Origin: Palaemon carinicauda
Lineage: Eukaryota; Arthropoda; Malacostraca; Decapoda; Palaemonidae
Direction of reading: 5' to 3'
DNA: 64,000 nucleotides
NCBI RefSeq assembly: GCF_036898095.1
Contig: NC_090750.1
Coordinates: 94,229,412 to 94,293,411 of the forward strand
The notes under the pieces are model-generated. The model was given only the letters and a program-made list of their open reading frames with translations. It did no database searches and was not told the origin of the DNA. A program made the translations under genes and the position numbers. Positions 40,950-52,133 of the stretch are shown piece after piece (positions within the stretch are counted from its first letter, which is position 1; each line of letters begins with the position of its first letter).

Positions 40950-41440
40950 ACAACGTTCTGGAAAAGTATTGCTTTACCATTATTTTGTATGGAACAAGTA
41001 TTATAAATCTAACAGAAACTGAAATAGAGAAACTACAAAGAATAGAGAATGGGGTATATAGGAAGATCTTAGGTGCCACTAAAAGCACAGCTAATACTAC
41101 TCCAAGAGGGGAGATAGGAAGTAGGTTGACCAGGGCACCAGCCACCCATTGAGATACTACCACTAGAGAGTTATAGGGTCTTTTGACTGTCCAGATACAT
41201 TTTTTGTTGTTCTGCCAGGAATATAGAAAAGAAAGGAATGAAATAATCGAGCTACAACAACCATACGAGGAAGACCTAAAGAAAATGGTAGGATTATTTT
41301 TATTTAGTGAAACAAATATAGAAAAGAAAAAAAAAGAAGTATTAAACCTGATGTGGAGGAAAAGACAAAACAGTTTAAGAAGATAAACTTTGGAGGCACC
41401 CTTGCAAAGGCTACGATGCCTCGTCACCCCTGAACCTGAA
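40950..41440 (+). mobile_element. Second LINE copy, plus strand, truncated
   Basis: 40960-41110 (FYGTSIINLTETEIEKLQR-type sequence from the thumb region) matches 40027-40205 in inverted orientation. 41205-41390 (EYRKERNEIIELQQPYEED) matches 39354-39590. The segment in between is deleted or replaced. The 3' part (GATAAACTTTGGAGGCACCC) is the same tail found at 19910-19990. Confidence 0.75.
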
Positions 41441-41449
41441 CCTTTATTA

Positions 41450-42170
41450 ATAAAAGGAAAATATGGATATGAAATCCCCATGTACTTTTATTCCTTTCAT
41501 TGATTGATTTATAAGAATTACTAAGAAGTCGAAAATTTAATTTGTTGATATGTTTGGGATAGTTCTGTTGGAGTGGGTTCGGATTTGTTGATCATTGAAG
41601 AGAGGAAGTTAAATAAAACTATAAAGTCAAGATGGATTAAAAGCAGGCGGAATCTCTTTCTGAAGCGCTTCAAATGTGAAGACCCTTACCTAGATAGGAA
41701 GTGGCCCTAAATCTGAAGAGGATTTTTCTATTTGCACTAATAGTTTTGCCTGAAGTACTGTACAGGAAAAAAGTAAAACGTAGGACAGAGAACAATAAAA
41801 TAGAATAAGATATTTTATAGTGATAATATTAGTGTGACAGAACAATTAAAGTAAAATGATCCCAGTATTGGATTAGATAGAATAATATCTATTCATTTAC
41901 GAAACAAAATGTCCACCCAAATAATAATTATCTTTTCTTCTGCAGTAATTAGGTCATCTTTGTACTTATAACATGAAACAAGTTAATTAGAACCTATTCC
42001 TGAGCATTGATCTATGGAATTTTGTGTCCGGTGAGTGCGAAAAATTACTTTCTTTGGTTAGTAAGGTTTGAAAAGTCTTTTGTAAATTATGTAAAGGGTA
42101 GTTAGTCGACTCTTTGGGTCTGGCCGAGGACTAGCCCTTTTAGCAATAATGAAGCATATACAGGTGAAAT

Positions 42171-42173
<3 letters not shown>
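41450..42173. other. Non-coding AT-rich stretch
   Basis: No open frame or repeat that I can support. Confidence 0.4.

Positions 42174-42261
<88 letters not shown>
42174..42261 (+). repeat. (TC)n microsatellite
   Basis: 88 bp of uninterrupted CT dinucleotide repeat. Confidence 0.97.
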
Positions 42262-42263
<2 letters not shown>

Positions 42264-43204
42264 GCAATTGCTATCTATTTTTCTTTCACATTTCACTGGT
42301 TTTTTTCTCATACATGTATAATAAAAGTTGTATCACCTTTGAATACTGTAATTAATGAGATCAACTTCAATCAAACTACTGAAGAGAAGATGAGAATGTA
42401 TCATGTCTTTTTTTATGTTTGCTGCTTTGTAGTCTTTTAAAAATGTAGAAGAAACAAAAATCACTGGTCATACTTGGTCTTTGTGCTTAGGTCCCTGCTT
42501 GTCTTGGGCACTACTATTCCATCCGTATTGCTTAATGGAGTACGAGTCACGTAAGCAATAAACATGTTAGTTCTCAGTTGTCTATCATTCGTGATATCAC
42601 AACTGGTGACCTCCCAGTTTCCACAGTAACTTTGCAGTTTTGGCTACGCCATTAATGGACTCAATATGGCTGTGTTGCCTTCAGAAAAGCCTTAAATGGA
42701 GCCATACGATGTCTCAGTTAGACTTTCTGAAAGTTCCTCTCCCGAGTCGACATCAAAACACTGCACAAAACTCTTGCATTCTGGTGTTTTCTCGAGTGGT
42801 TTACCCCTACCATTCATATATATATGACCACACAAGAACCCGACACCATTAGCAGACTAACTACGGCACATATCGCATTTTGGTTTGTGAGGTAGAACAA
42901 TGCCGGACATAGAGATAACTAGTCAGATGCCACCTGCTGGGACCAGAATTCCTGCCCCCCCCCCCCCCCCCCCGGACTACTGGCGGAAGTTGCCCGGAAG
43001 TGCCTCTTCAACATGGGAACATGTCGTTCCCGCTCATTTTCCGCCGGCTCGGCCACACCCACCATATGCTCGTTCACCCCCTCATCAGTAGACCGCCTTC
43101 CTGCAGGAGTTTCCTGACATTTTCAAGTCAGAACTCTGCCAATCGGCTGGAACACCAGCCAAACACGGCATTTACCATCACATCACTACTACGGGGCCCC
43201 ATGC

Positions 43205-43980
43205 ATGCCAAGTTTTGGCGGCTATCTCGCCAAAAAACTCTGTGACGCCAATACCGCATTTGCTGACATGGAGAAGATGGGGATCTGCAAGAAAGTGGCA
43301 AGCCCGTGGGGCTCTCCCCTCCACATGGTAAAGAAATCTGACGACACCTGGAGGCCTTGCGGGGACTACTGTTACCTCAATCTCATCACAACGCCGGACC
43401 ACTATCCCCTATCTAACAAGCAGACATCACCGGTGCCCTACACGGGGCAAAGATCTTATCAAAAAGGGACCTCCTCAAGTCATACCTCCAGTTCCCCTGT
43501 CCACCCGGACGACATCGCGAAGACAGCCATCATCACACCCTTCGAAACGTACACATTTTCCTTCTCCACCTTCTGCCTCAAGAATTCAGGGGCCACCTTC
43601 CAGCGCATGATGGATAGCATCCTTAGAGACCTGCCGTTCTGCTGCTGTTATGTTGACGACATCCATATCTTTGCAAAGTCACAGGAGGAACACAAAGACC
43701 ACATCCAGGCGGCCCTGAAACGCTTGCAGGAAAACAGATTGGTGGTCTACTACAACAAGTGCACATTCGGGGCAGAGAAGGTGGATTTCCTGGGACATGA
43801 AATCTCCTTGACGGGTGTGTGGCCAATGAACTCCAAGGTGGAGGCAGTGAGGACCTTCACAACACCCACGGCAATCAAGGTCCTTCAGTAGTTCATCGGC
43901 ATGGAGAATTACTATCGCTGCTTTGTCCCGAACATTGTCCGCATCACGACTCACTTAAATGACGTCCTGAAAGGGAAGGT
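43205..43980 (+). pseudogene. Gypsy reverse transcriptase, decayed
   Basis: Contains WGSPLHMVKKSDDTWRPCGD, TAIITPFETYTFSFSTFCLK, GATFQRMMDSILRDLPF and CYVDDIHIFAKS (the YVDD catalytic pair), then YNKCTFGAEKVDFLGHEIS. Between about 43425 and 43505 the frame is wrong, so the motif-A aspartate segment (KLDLLKSYLQ-like) appears only in another frame; two compensating frameshifts are implied. A TAG stop follows at 43888. Confidence 0.85.
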
Positions 43981-44039
43981 AAAAAAGTTCAGATGAGAGA
44001 CACCTCAGCAGCAGGCATTCGACCAGACGAAGGTTGCCC

Positions 44040-44480
44040 TCGCCGAGGCCGCCACACTGGCCTACCAGGACCCGGAAGCCCATCTCAAATTGACCACCAA
44101 TGGCATTGAGGTGCCATGCTGGAGCAGGTCGTGAATGGATTCACCTCAGCCACTGGCATTCTTCAGCTACAAACTCAAGCCTCCGAGACCCACTACAGCA
44201 TGTTTGACTGGGAACTGCTGGCCGTCTACCAGGCCGTTCGGCATTTCAGGTGCTTCCTGGAGGGCACCACCTTCAACATCCTGACGGACCATCAGCCACT
44301 GGTCCACGCATTCACAAAGGTGAGTGACGCATGATCAGTAAGGCAACAACGACACCTGGTAACTATTGCCGAGTTTGGGTGTACCATCCGGTACCTCCCG
44401 GGAAAGAAGAACCCTGTGGTCGATGCTCTATCACAGATAGAGATCAACTCCATTCCCCTTGGGGTGGACTTCACAGACTT
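44040..44480 (+). pseudogene. Gypsy RNase H remnant
   Basis: The readable part is ASETHYSMFDWELLAVYQAV (conserved Glu), RHFRCFLEGTTFNILTDHQP (conserved Asp) and L(V)HAF, then a stop at 44332. A further segment reads YLPGKKNPVVDALS (the end of RNase H in Gypsy elements) near 44392-44430. Confidence 0.75.
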
Positions 44481-44559
44481 TGCCCGAGAATAAGCCGCTG
44501 ATCCAGAAATGTCGGCATACCGCTCAACGCTAATTTCACAGAGATTGGAAGATGTTCCG

Positions 44560-45320
44560 TTGGGCCCGGATGGCTCGACACTCCTCTGCGACACCAGCCC
44601 TCCGGAGGAAGCTGGTGTTTGACTCATCCACGGACTGTCACATCTCTAAGGACAGACCACGGCATGGCTGATGATGGAAAAATTCGTCTGGCATGGCATC
44701 AAGAAGGATACATGTGAATGGGCCCGGACATGTATGGCATGCCAGACCAGCAGGATTAGCCGACACAAGGAATCTGGTGTTGGGGGCCTTCCCACAACCA
44801 AGATGACAATTCAGGCACATCTACGTCGACATCGTGGTCCCCCTCCCAAAGTCTTGAGACGCCAGGTACCTCCTGACAATCGTTGACCGCACGACTAGGT
44901 GGCCCGAGGCCACCCTCATGATGGAGGCAATGACCAACACCTGTGCGGAAGCCCTACTGACGAGCTGGATCAGCCATTTTGGGGTACCTGACGACATCAC
45001 GACGGACCGCGGCCCAGCATTCCCGTCCGAAGTGTGAGCTTCCCTGGTCCGCTTGATAAGAACTTCACAGCACAGCATAATAGCTTACAACCCCGCGGCT
45101 AACGCCATGGGGGAAAGTATCCGCCACTCACTGATGGCTGCCTTTATGGTGCACTGTACTGACGAAAAATGGAAGGAATAGCTACCATGGGTCCTCCTCA
45201 ACCTCTGGACCGCTCCCAGAGTGAATGGCGAGGCCTCCCCAGCTGAGAAAGTCTATAGCGAAACACTGACAGTGCCCTGGGAATTTTTCCCTGCTTACAT
45301 CTCGCAAGACATGGCAATCA
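44560..45320 (+). pseudogene. Gypsy integrase remnant
   Basis: The zinc-binding HHCC part (FVWHGIKKDTCEWARTCMAC) is at 44683-44742. The catalytic core follows in a shifted frame: LLTIVDRTTRWPEATLM (first Asp) near 44872, ITTDRGPAFPSE (second Asp) near 44998 followed by TGA, and YNPAANAMGESIRH (catalytic Glu region) near 45090. It is inactive. Confidence 0.8.
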
Positions 45321-45629
45321 CAAGACTCCTTGAGATTGCCGGAAGATAGGCACCATGCCTCAAGACCTCCGACAGGACCAAGCACTTTAGGCCAAAGGGC
45401 CTGGATACCTGCAGCAGGGTTCTCGTCAGGATTGATACCCACCGGCCTTCTTTGACGTGGCCACAACGAGGACCATACCGTGTCATAGAACGTACACTTT
45501 ATGGTCCATGGTCAAGAAGATTGAGTCACTGTGGACAGGCTAAAACCTGCATTCTTGGCAGGGGACAACGACGCCACGGGAGCCAGAAGCGGCCACCCCA
45601 GAGTAATGCCCCAAAATGACAAATTCGTA

Positions 45630-45830
45630 GATAATTTGTATTTTTCCTAACTATACAAACCTTAGCTATTTACATGGGGGTAATTACTTCGGCGTAGCTG
45701 AATGACGAGCCATAAGAATTTTAACGAGGGTTTACTACCCCTCCGCTAGTTAGCGGGGGGTAGGGAGGGGTAGCTTGCTACCCCTCCCCCTCACACACAC
45801 CGGTGAAAGGCTCACTTTACTTAGAGGTAG
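45630..45830 (+). repeat. Left inverted terminal repeat of element F
   Basis: Reverse complement of about 50345-50500. Both copies share the F-specific GGGGGTAATTACTTCGGCG and GAATGACGAG variants. Confidence 0.8.
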
Positions 45831-45867
45831 GACTTATCTTGGGGGACAGGGCTGGCGGGCAAATATG

Positions 45868-45967
45868 TGTAAATAGCTAAGGTTTGTATAGTTAGGAAAA
45901 ATACAAATTATCTACGAATTTGTCATTTGTTCCGTAACTGAAATACAAACCACGCTATTTACGTGGG
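45868..45967 (+). repeat. Internal complementary region (ICR) of element F
   Basis: Same two-part structure as in B: complement of the left end up to GAATTTGTC, ATT, then complement of the right end (TGTTCCGTAACTGAAATAC). Confidence 0.8.
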
Positions 45968-46439
45968 GTGACTTAACCCTTAGGAAGGGTGGTAAGTCCC
46001 GGCCATACTGGCTTTGGCTTGCCCGGGGATTCCATATTCGAGCGATAAAGTACTCGGACAATAGGGAATCCCTGCTCCTCGCTAGCGGTTGTGAAACTGC
46101 CGTGGCCTACGTAAGGTGTGTGCGAAGGTGAAAAGTGACTTGTCCTAGGCAGTTGACCTGGAGTTCCTCAGAAGGAAATATAGGCTAGGACTCTCCCAAT
46201 ACCACCTCGTCAGGGTATGGGGATATGACAGTATTACACCCAATACTAGGAACACAAGGAAGCATGGTCTACCTGCAGTGGTTTGAGGTCAGCTGTGCAG
46301 AGAACCCAGGATGCTGCTTTCTCCAAGGGAGGAGAGGATGAAGAAAAGAATAAGGGCCAGACAGATCTTTCATTCATGCAGACTAACACCAGGTAACAAT
46401 GCCCTCAACCTTCTGCTACTTGTCCATTAAGGAGCCTGA

Positions 46440-47460
46440 GGTTTAGACCAGCTGTTGTGCAGCCACCACAGGGCCGATAGAAACGTATTAGCCTCCTCTG
46501 GGACATGTCTTGCAGGTAAGGGGCTGAGAAGACGGTCTGACGCTTCAACACCCCAGCTTGCAGAACCTGTGTCACTGAATGATGCTCCATGAAGGGCAGG
46601 GACGTAGCTACGCCCTTGACATCATGGGCTCTAGGGCGATGCGACGGAGAAGGGTCAGGATTCAAGGCAGGGTGTAACACCCTGCGAATCCGGGCTGAGA
46701 TGGTATTCCTGGTGACCCTTCTCTTCGTTTTTCCAGGGTCCACGAACGAGGCTTGAGCCTGGGGACGAACTGCAGCTGTTCTCTCTAGACGCCACCTCAG
46801 ACTCCCTACCGGCAAGGTAGGAGATGGTCTGGGTCATCTGCTACAGGACGGAGACTCGACACCTGGAAAGAGTCGAACCGCGGGTCAGGCACTCCCGGGT
46901 TCTGAGTCTTGGCAACAAAACTCAGGGACGAACCTGAATGTTGCCTCCCCATATCCCCCTGAATGGACGAAGTCGTATGAGAGACCATGTGACTCGCTTG
47001 GCCGAGGATAAGGCTAGCAGGAACACTGTCTACCCAGTAAGGTGGTGATCTGGGGCCTTACGTAGTGGTTCGTCGGGAGGTCTCTTTAGAGACTTGAGGA
47101 CTCGAACCACATTCCAAGGAGGAGGTCTCACCTTCGACTGAGGGCAGGAGAGAACATGGCTTCGTATGAGGAGAGAGAGTTCCAGCGAGGGAGAAATGTC
47201 TATCCCTTGAGCCTGGAGGCAAGACCTAAGGTTGAGAGATAGCCTTTCACAGCCGAAACTGAAAGGCACATTTCATCCCGCAATCCCACAAGGAGCTCCG
47301 CTATTGCTGGAAGCGGCATCATGTGGAGGGATACCCTCTCCACGACTCTGACCACAGTAACTCGCCCCATCGTCTGGGAGACTACTGCGGAAGACTTGCG
47401 CAGGTGTCCAGACCTCCTTTTCGCAACTTGATTCGAAAAACCTCTCTCTTTGAGGAGATG
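46440..47460 (-). pseudogene. DIRS element F tyrosine recombinase, decayed
   Basis: C-terminal part at 46815-46405: RAHDVKGVATSLPF, where the second catalytic Arg of the HxxR motif is Lys (HDVK), then LKRQTVFSAPYLQDM, with the nucleophile Tyr kept. Upstream pieces at 46988-46806 and 47269-47030 are in other frames. The catalytic change and the frameshifts make it inactive. Confidence 0.75.
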
Positions 47461-48235
47461 CTTTGTGGAGGATGTTGGCATGTGGTTGTGTGAGTAATCC
47501 GTGACGTGGGGGGGGGTTCCCTCGGAGGCTCCGTAAGGAGTTACAGAGGGACTGGTGAGCCATCTGCAAGAGGCCCTAGCGGAGCTATGGAGGTCATTGA
47601 GAGACTGACCGATACTCTGGTCTTGTAGAGTACTCTCCTCATCAGCCAGAACGGGGGAAGGCGAACACATCGATGTTGTCCCACCGTTGCTGAAAGGCAT
47701 CCTACCAGAGGGCCTTGGGGTCCGAGACCGGGGAGCAGTACAGCGGGAGCTTGTAGTTCAGCGCTGTAGCGAACCGGTCCACAGAGGGGAGCCCCACCGA
47801 GTCAGGACTTTGTAGGCTACTTGAGGATCCAAGGACCACTCGGTATGTGGTGTCTGTGTCGCACTGCTCAGACTGTTGGCGAGCCCATTCCTTTGCCTGG
47901 AATGAAGCGAGCTGCTAAGGAGATCGAGGGGAACTCGGGCCATCCCGGTATTTCTGAGCATGTAAGCCATCACTGTGGTGTTGTTGATCCTCACAACCAC
48001 AGAGTAGTCCGCCAGGCTTGGTGGAGCTACTGAAGTGCCAGAAACACGGTTTCCATCTCTAGTAGGTCTAGAGGAGGTACTTCCTGGTTCTGACCACCGG
48101 CCTGAGGTCCCGCGGTTCAGAACGTGGGCCCCCCCCCTTTCTTTGACGCGTCCGAAAACAGCATCAAGTTTGGAGGGAGGAACGAGAAGGTCCACTCCCT
48201 ATTGTAGATTTTCGTCTGCTTCCCACCACTGGGTG
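47460..48235 (-). pseudogene. DIRS element F Dam-like / RNase H remnants
   Basis: Fragments match element E over 28600-29400, including the regions of VLTRWGSPL and the RNase H block around 48160 (FSDASK next to a G-run). Several frames are needed. A run of C at 48130-48138 falls in the glycine-rich RNase H motif. Confidence 0.6.
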
Positions 48236-48237
48236 TT

Positions 48238-48376
48238 GAAAGCTAAACACTACATCCCAAGAAATGAAACCAACTTCAATATACCATAACATGAAAATTT
48301 GCAACCTGTGTTATCTTTACCAGCCACGCTTCAGAGAGTTGAACGGACAGTAGTTGGAAAATCAGGATGTTATAAA
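48238..48376. other. Unrelated insertion within element F
   Basis: Sequence AT-richer than its surroundings (for example CAATATACCATAACATGAAA) interrupts the match to element E at the RNase H/reverse transcriptase border. I do not recognise it. Confidence 0.5.
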
Positions 48377-48379
48377 CCG

Positions 48380-48960
48380 ACCATCTGTTCCGGCTGTCCC
48401 CTAAGGATCCAGGCGTCCGGGGAGTCGTGTCCCTGACTCCACCGCGCCCTGAGTCGCCACTGGAGAGAACTCATCCTGAGGCGACTGTTGGAAACCAGAC
48501 GGGCCAGGGAGGAGAGACGTAACCACATTTGGGTTGGAGGATCTTCTCGTGTGGGGAAAGGTCTCGCGACCTTCCTCCGCCTTGCTATCCTGTCGTCTGA
48601 AGGTAAGGCTTCGGGAGATTGGTGTCTAAGACCCTGCCTAGGTATACCAGACTCTAAGAGGGCTGCGGGGGGGACTCCTCGAGGACCACCATGATCCTTA
48701 GAACTTGGCAAAGTCCGAGGAACTTGTCCCAATGGTGAAGAAGGGATGCCTTCGAGTCTGCTAGGATTAGCCAGTCACCCAGGAAACGGAGGGGACGGAT
48801 GCCGATCCTGTGAGCCCATGAAGAGATCAGAGTGGAAGCTTCGGCGAACACTTGAGGTGCCGTGGAGAGACCGAAGCACAGCACCTTGAACTGGTATATC
48901 CGCCTTCCTGGCAAACTCCAAAGTGCTTCCTTGAAGACGGGTGGACCAAAGGGTCCGGAA
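48380..48960 (-). pseudogene. DIRS element F reverse transcriptase remnant
   Basis: Shows FKVLCFGLSTAPQVFAEAST and RPLRFLGDWLILADS, where the YLDD of its relatives has become FLGD, so the first catalytic Asp is lost. The N-terminal half is missing. The thumb region is in a shifted frame at 48732-48370. Confidence 0.75.
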
Positions 48961-49024
48961 AAAGAGAAACCGAAGTATCCCTGTCACTAAACACCGAAGT
49001 GTTAGTGACTGAACAGCAAGCTGT

Positions 49025-49470
49025 TTCAACAGGAACAATCCTCCGAAGAGGAGTCTCTATGAGTGGCCTCTCTCGCGAACGAGAGAGGTGAGCACTTCGT
49101 AGAAGAGACTGGTGATGGAGCCCCCAAGGGCCGTGAGATCAGCTGACGTAAACAGGAACAATCCTCCGGAGACGAGTCTCTGTGAGTGTCCTCTCACGAG
49201 AACGGGAGGAGACACTTCGTAGAAGAGACAAAAGGAGCAATCCTCAGAAGAGGAGCCCTTAGTGCGGACTCCCTCGCGAACGAGAGAGGTCAAGACTAAT
49301 CTTGCAGCTACTCAGCCCCTTGAGCGTAGCTACAGAAGCGACCGCTCATCCCCGAGAGCATAGTCGCTAGCACCATGGTCCGGCCTTGCAACCGCTCAGC
49401 CCCTTGAGCAAGTCACAAGGACGGTCGCTCAGCCCCAAGAGCATAACCGCCTAAGAACCAGGAAAAGGTA
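49025..49470 (-). repeat. Duplicated hairpin modules of element F
   Basis: The CCTCCGAAGAGGAGTC and CGCGAACGAGAGAGG module appears three times (49030-49090, 49155-49215, 49240-49290). The GCTCAGCCCCTTGAGC type module appears up to four times at 49308-49450. It corresponds to 10905-11260 of B. Confidence 0.65.
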
Positions 49471-50344
49471 AGTTAACTAACTACCCTGGAGGCGAACCTC
49501 CTTATCGTTCTAGGATGCACTGAAGAGCTGACAGTAGTCACGGGGGAACTTCTAAGAGAAGGGAACGCCCCTGGTGATGTCCTAGAGAGACGGCGGCGAC
49601 AGCAGACTCCCCAGGCATAAACAGGACAGCTCTGCTTCGAAGGAACACTACAGGCAAGAAGAAACTGCATCGTAAACTGGGAAATAAAAATTAATAATTA
49701 TTTAACAGAAATTCCCCCGGGTGAAACTCCGAAGAAAAACCCCGAGGGAAAGTAAAACATAAAAACGAAAGTAGGTATGCGCCCTCCTCCCCCACTGACA
49801 TGCACGGGTGAAGGGGGGGGGGACGAAAAACTTAACAAAAACAGGAGTTATAACATTATAATTATGCAACTGACTTTGAATGTTCCAAGGATCACAGACC
49901 CCCGAAGGGACGTGTTCCCGAGCTGAAAAGTTAAAAATACAATTATATTCATAAAAATGATTGAGACAAATAAAACGAAATAGCGACTCGGCCCGAGAAG
50001 CTATCGTAGCCGTAGTACGGAGTAAGAGGTGAACGACCTCGAGAGAAGGGCCGTACTCCACGAAGGCAACCATGGTGGCCTAGGAGTGAACGGCCGTGAC
50101 CAAGAAGAGAATCGTGGTGGCCTAGGCTAAGCCGGCGATCACTCTCGTAGACGCACACAACACACACCGCACAACACTGAAAGCAAAGGAAACTTACTAT
50201 TTCCTATACCCAAGAATATATATAAACATCAATAATGTTTAAATATATTAAGTATAAGAAAAGGTAAGTTAAAAAGACAAAACAATAATGGCCGTCAAGT
50301 GAGGATGGGAGCGGAGACATCCGATCGCCATCCGAGCCTAAAGT
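49471..50344 (-). other. 5' leader region of element F
   Basis: Matches 11401-12424 of element B, including AATTCCCCCGGG and the minus-strand pyrimidine tract ending TTTCAG near 50180. No gene. Confidence 0.4.
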
Positions 50345-50526
50345 AAAGTGAGCCTTTCACCAGTGTGTGTGAGGGGGAGGGGTAGCAAGCTACCCCTCCC
50401 TACCCCCCGCTAACTAGCGGAGGGGTAGTAAACCCTTGTTAAAATTCTTATGGCTCGTCATTCAGCTACGCCGAAGTAATTACCCCCATGTAAATAGCGT
50501 GGTTTATATTTCAGTTACGGAACAAA
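50345..50526 (-). repeat. Right inverted terminal repeat of element F
   Basis: Reverse complement of 45630-45830, ending TTATATTTCAGTTACGG and AACAAAA. Confidence 0.8.
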
Positions 50527-50680
50527 AAAGCCGCCACCCAACCGGTACCATAGGCGTCGACAACGGACAATCGAACCCCTTGGAGACCCTGCCCCGGGAG
50601 GCATCCTGCAAACAAAATAGCGGATGAACCAACTACCAACGACGCCCTCCGACCATAGGTTTAAAAAATCCTGGGGCATT
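50527..50680 (+). mobile_element. Probable continuation of the Gypsy element
   Basis: AGCCGCCACCCAACC, with its GC-rich Pro/Arg-type coding bias, resembles the GGCCACCCCAGAG flank left of element F more than the AT-rich DNA further right. I infer it is the interrupted 3' part. No LTR could be confirmed. Confidence 0.4.
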
Positions 50681-51790
50681 TTAAGAACAGTAACATCAAA
50701 ATATATCTTTCATATACAAACTATAAAAACTTGAAGAAAATAAGCATGAGGAAAAGAAATAAGATAGAATAGTGTGCTCTACTGTACCCTTAAGTAAGAG
50801 AAATCTACCCTAAGATAGTGGAAAACCATGGTGCATAGGCTATGACACTATCCAAGACTAGCGAACAATGGTTTGATTTTGGAGGAGCTGCTTACCATAG
50901 CTAAAGAGTCTCTACCCTTACCAAGAGGAAAGTAGCCACTGAACAATTACATTGCTGTAGTTAACCCCTTGAATGAAGAAAAATTTTTGGTAATTCCAGT
51001 GTTGTAAGGTGTATGAGGACAGGGAAGAATATGTAAAGAATAGGCCAGACTATTCGGTGTTGGGTAGGCAAAGGGAAAATGAGCCGTAACCAGAGAGAGG
51101 GATCCAATGTAGTACTGTCTGGCCAGTTAAAGGACCCAATAACTCTCTAGCGGCAGCATCTCAAATATTCAATAAATACAAATTATAAGGACTCCATTTG
51201 ACCAGCATTGTAAAATTGAGATTTGCTATGTTCGGACCATTGATGGTCTGATGTAAGAGGAGAAACAAGCAATGGATGGCATACCTCGATTTTACCTGAA
51301 GTTAATTATTTATTGAGTTTGTTTTGTGTACATTAGTATAATGCACAAATGCAAATATCAGATTAAGGTTTTCTGAAATATATTGGTAGAAGACCAAAGG
51401 AAATATGTGATTGATTATGTATTTTGTTCTCTCTCTCTCTCCACTAGCTTTCTGCCCATCTATACCCTGACTACAACCTATCCCGGTTGACTAACGACCA
51501 GGTAAACTATCAACTATCTATATTCGATCATCCGAGGTGCCTTAAAGTGTTTAAAAGATCAGAGCTAATCCACCTCCCCTGGCAGAACTTGGATCAAGAA
51601 TTGCTCGAAGGTCATTTGAGTCACTGTCTAAAACTTGCTTAATTACGGAGGTCAGTTATAACTGGCAACTGGTCATCTTTTCTAACTACGTTACTGAATG
51701 GTATTTGCACGCAAATTTAAATGCTGGTTCCTAGAATTTCAGTTTTGTTGATATTTATGCACCTAAATCTTAATTAAGGAAGGATAGGAG
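50681..51790. other. Non-coding stretch
   Basis: No gene or element that I recognise. A short CT run lies at 51430-51441. Confidence 0.4.
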
Positions 51791-52133
51791 GATAGATGTG
51801 AGAGAGGCAAGATTGCGTGCTAGAAATAGGAATGAATGGTGAGCGATTGTGACGCAGTTCCAGTAGGCCCTGCTGCTTCCTCCGGTGCCTTAGATGACCG
51901 CGGAGGTAGCAGCAGTAGGGGATTCAGCATTATGAATCTTCATCTGTGGTGGATAACGGGGGAGGGTGGGCTGTGGCACCCTAGCAGTACCAGCTGAACT
52001 CGGTTGAGTCCCTTGTCAGGCTGGGATGAACGTAGAGAGTAGAGGTCCTCTTTTTGTTTTGTTTCATTTGTTGATGTCGGCTAACCCCAAAAATTGGGGG
52101 AAGTGCCTTGATATATGTATGTATGTACAACAG
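51790..52133 (+). mobile_element. LINE 3' end with (GTAT)n tail
   Basis: The start reads EARLRARNRNEW, a common C-terminal motif of non-LTR ORF2 proteins. A 3' untranslated region follows, ending CTTGATATATGTATGTATGT, a short tail repeat of the sort left by target-primed reverse transcription. It has an in-frame stop and is only the 3' end. Confidence 0.6.

Larger units (their letters stand above)
42440..45616 (+). mobile_element. Gypsy-type LTR retrotransposon, broken, left of element F
   Basis: Plus-strand reverse transcriptase, RNase H and integrase in Gypsy order. A possible LTR end lies near 42602 (AATAAACATG, then ATCACA), followed by CTGGTGACCTCCCAG, a plausible primer-binding region. 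The gag is nearly absent; a short Pro-rich frame at 42900-43091 with a poly-C run (42957-42974) may be its trace. Multiple stops and frameshifts are present. DIRS element F interrupts the 3' part, and the sequence probably resumes at 50527-50680. Confidence 0.75.
45619..50526 (-). mobile_element. DIRS retrotransposon F, deleted and decayed
   Basis: Bounded by GACAAATTCG at about 45619 and CAGTTACGGAACAAAA at 50526, with terminal repeats and ICR of the B/E/G family. At only 4.9 kb it lacks the C-terminal half of ORF1: reverse-transcriptase sequence near 48930 passes directly into the duplicated 5' ORF1 modules at about 49030. It lies inside the Gypsy element. Confidence 0.85.

Noticed and set aside
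42058..42311. Arg-Glu repeat proteins (RERERE)
   Set aside because: Direct translation of the (TC)n microsatellite.
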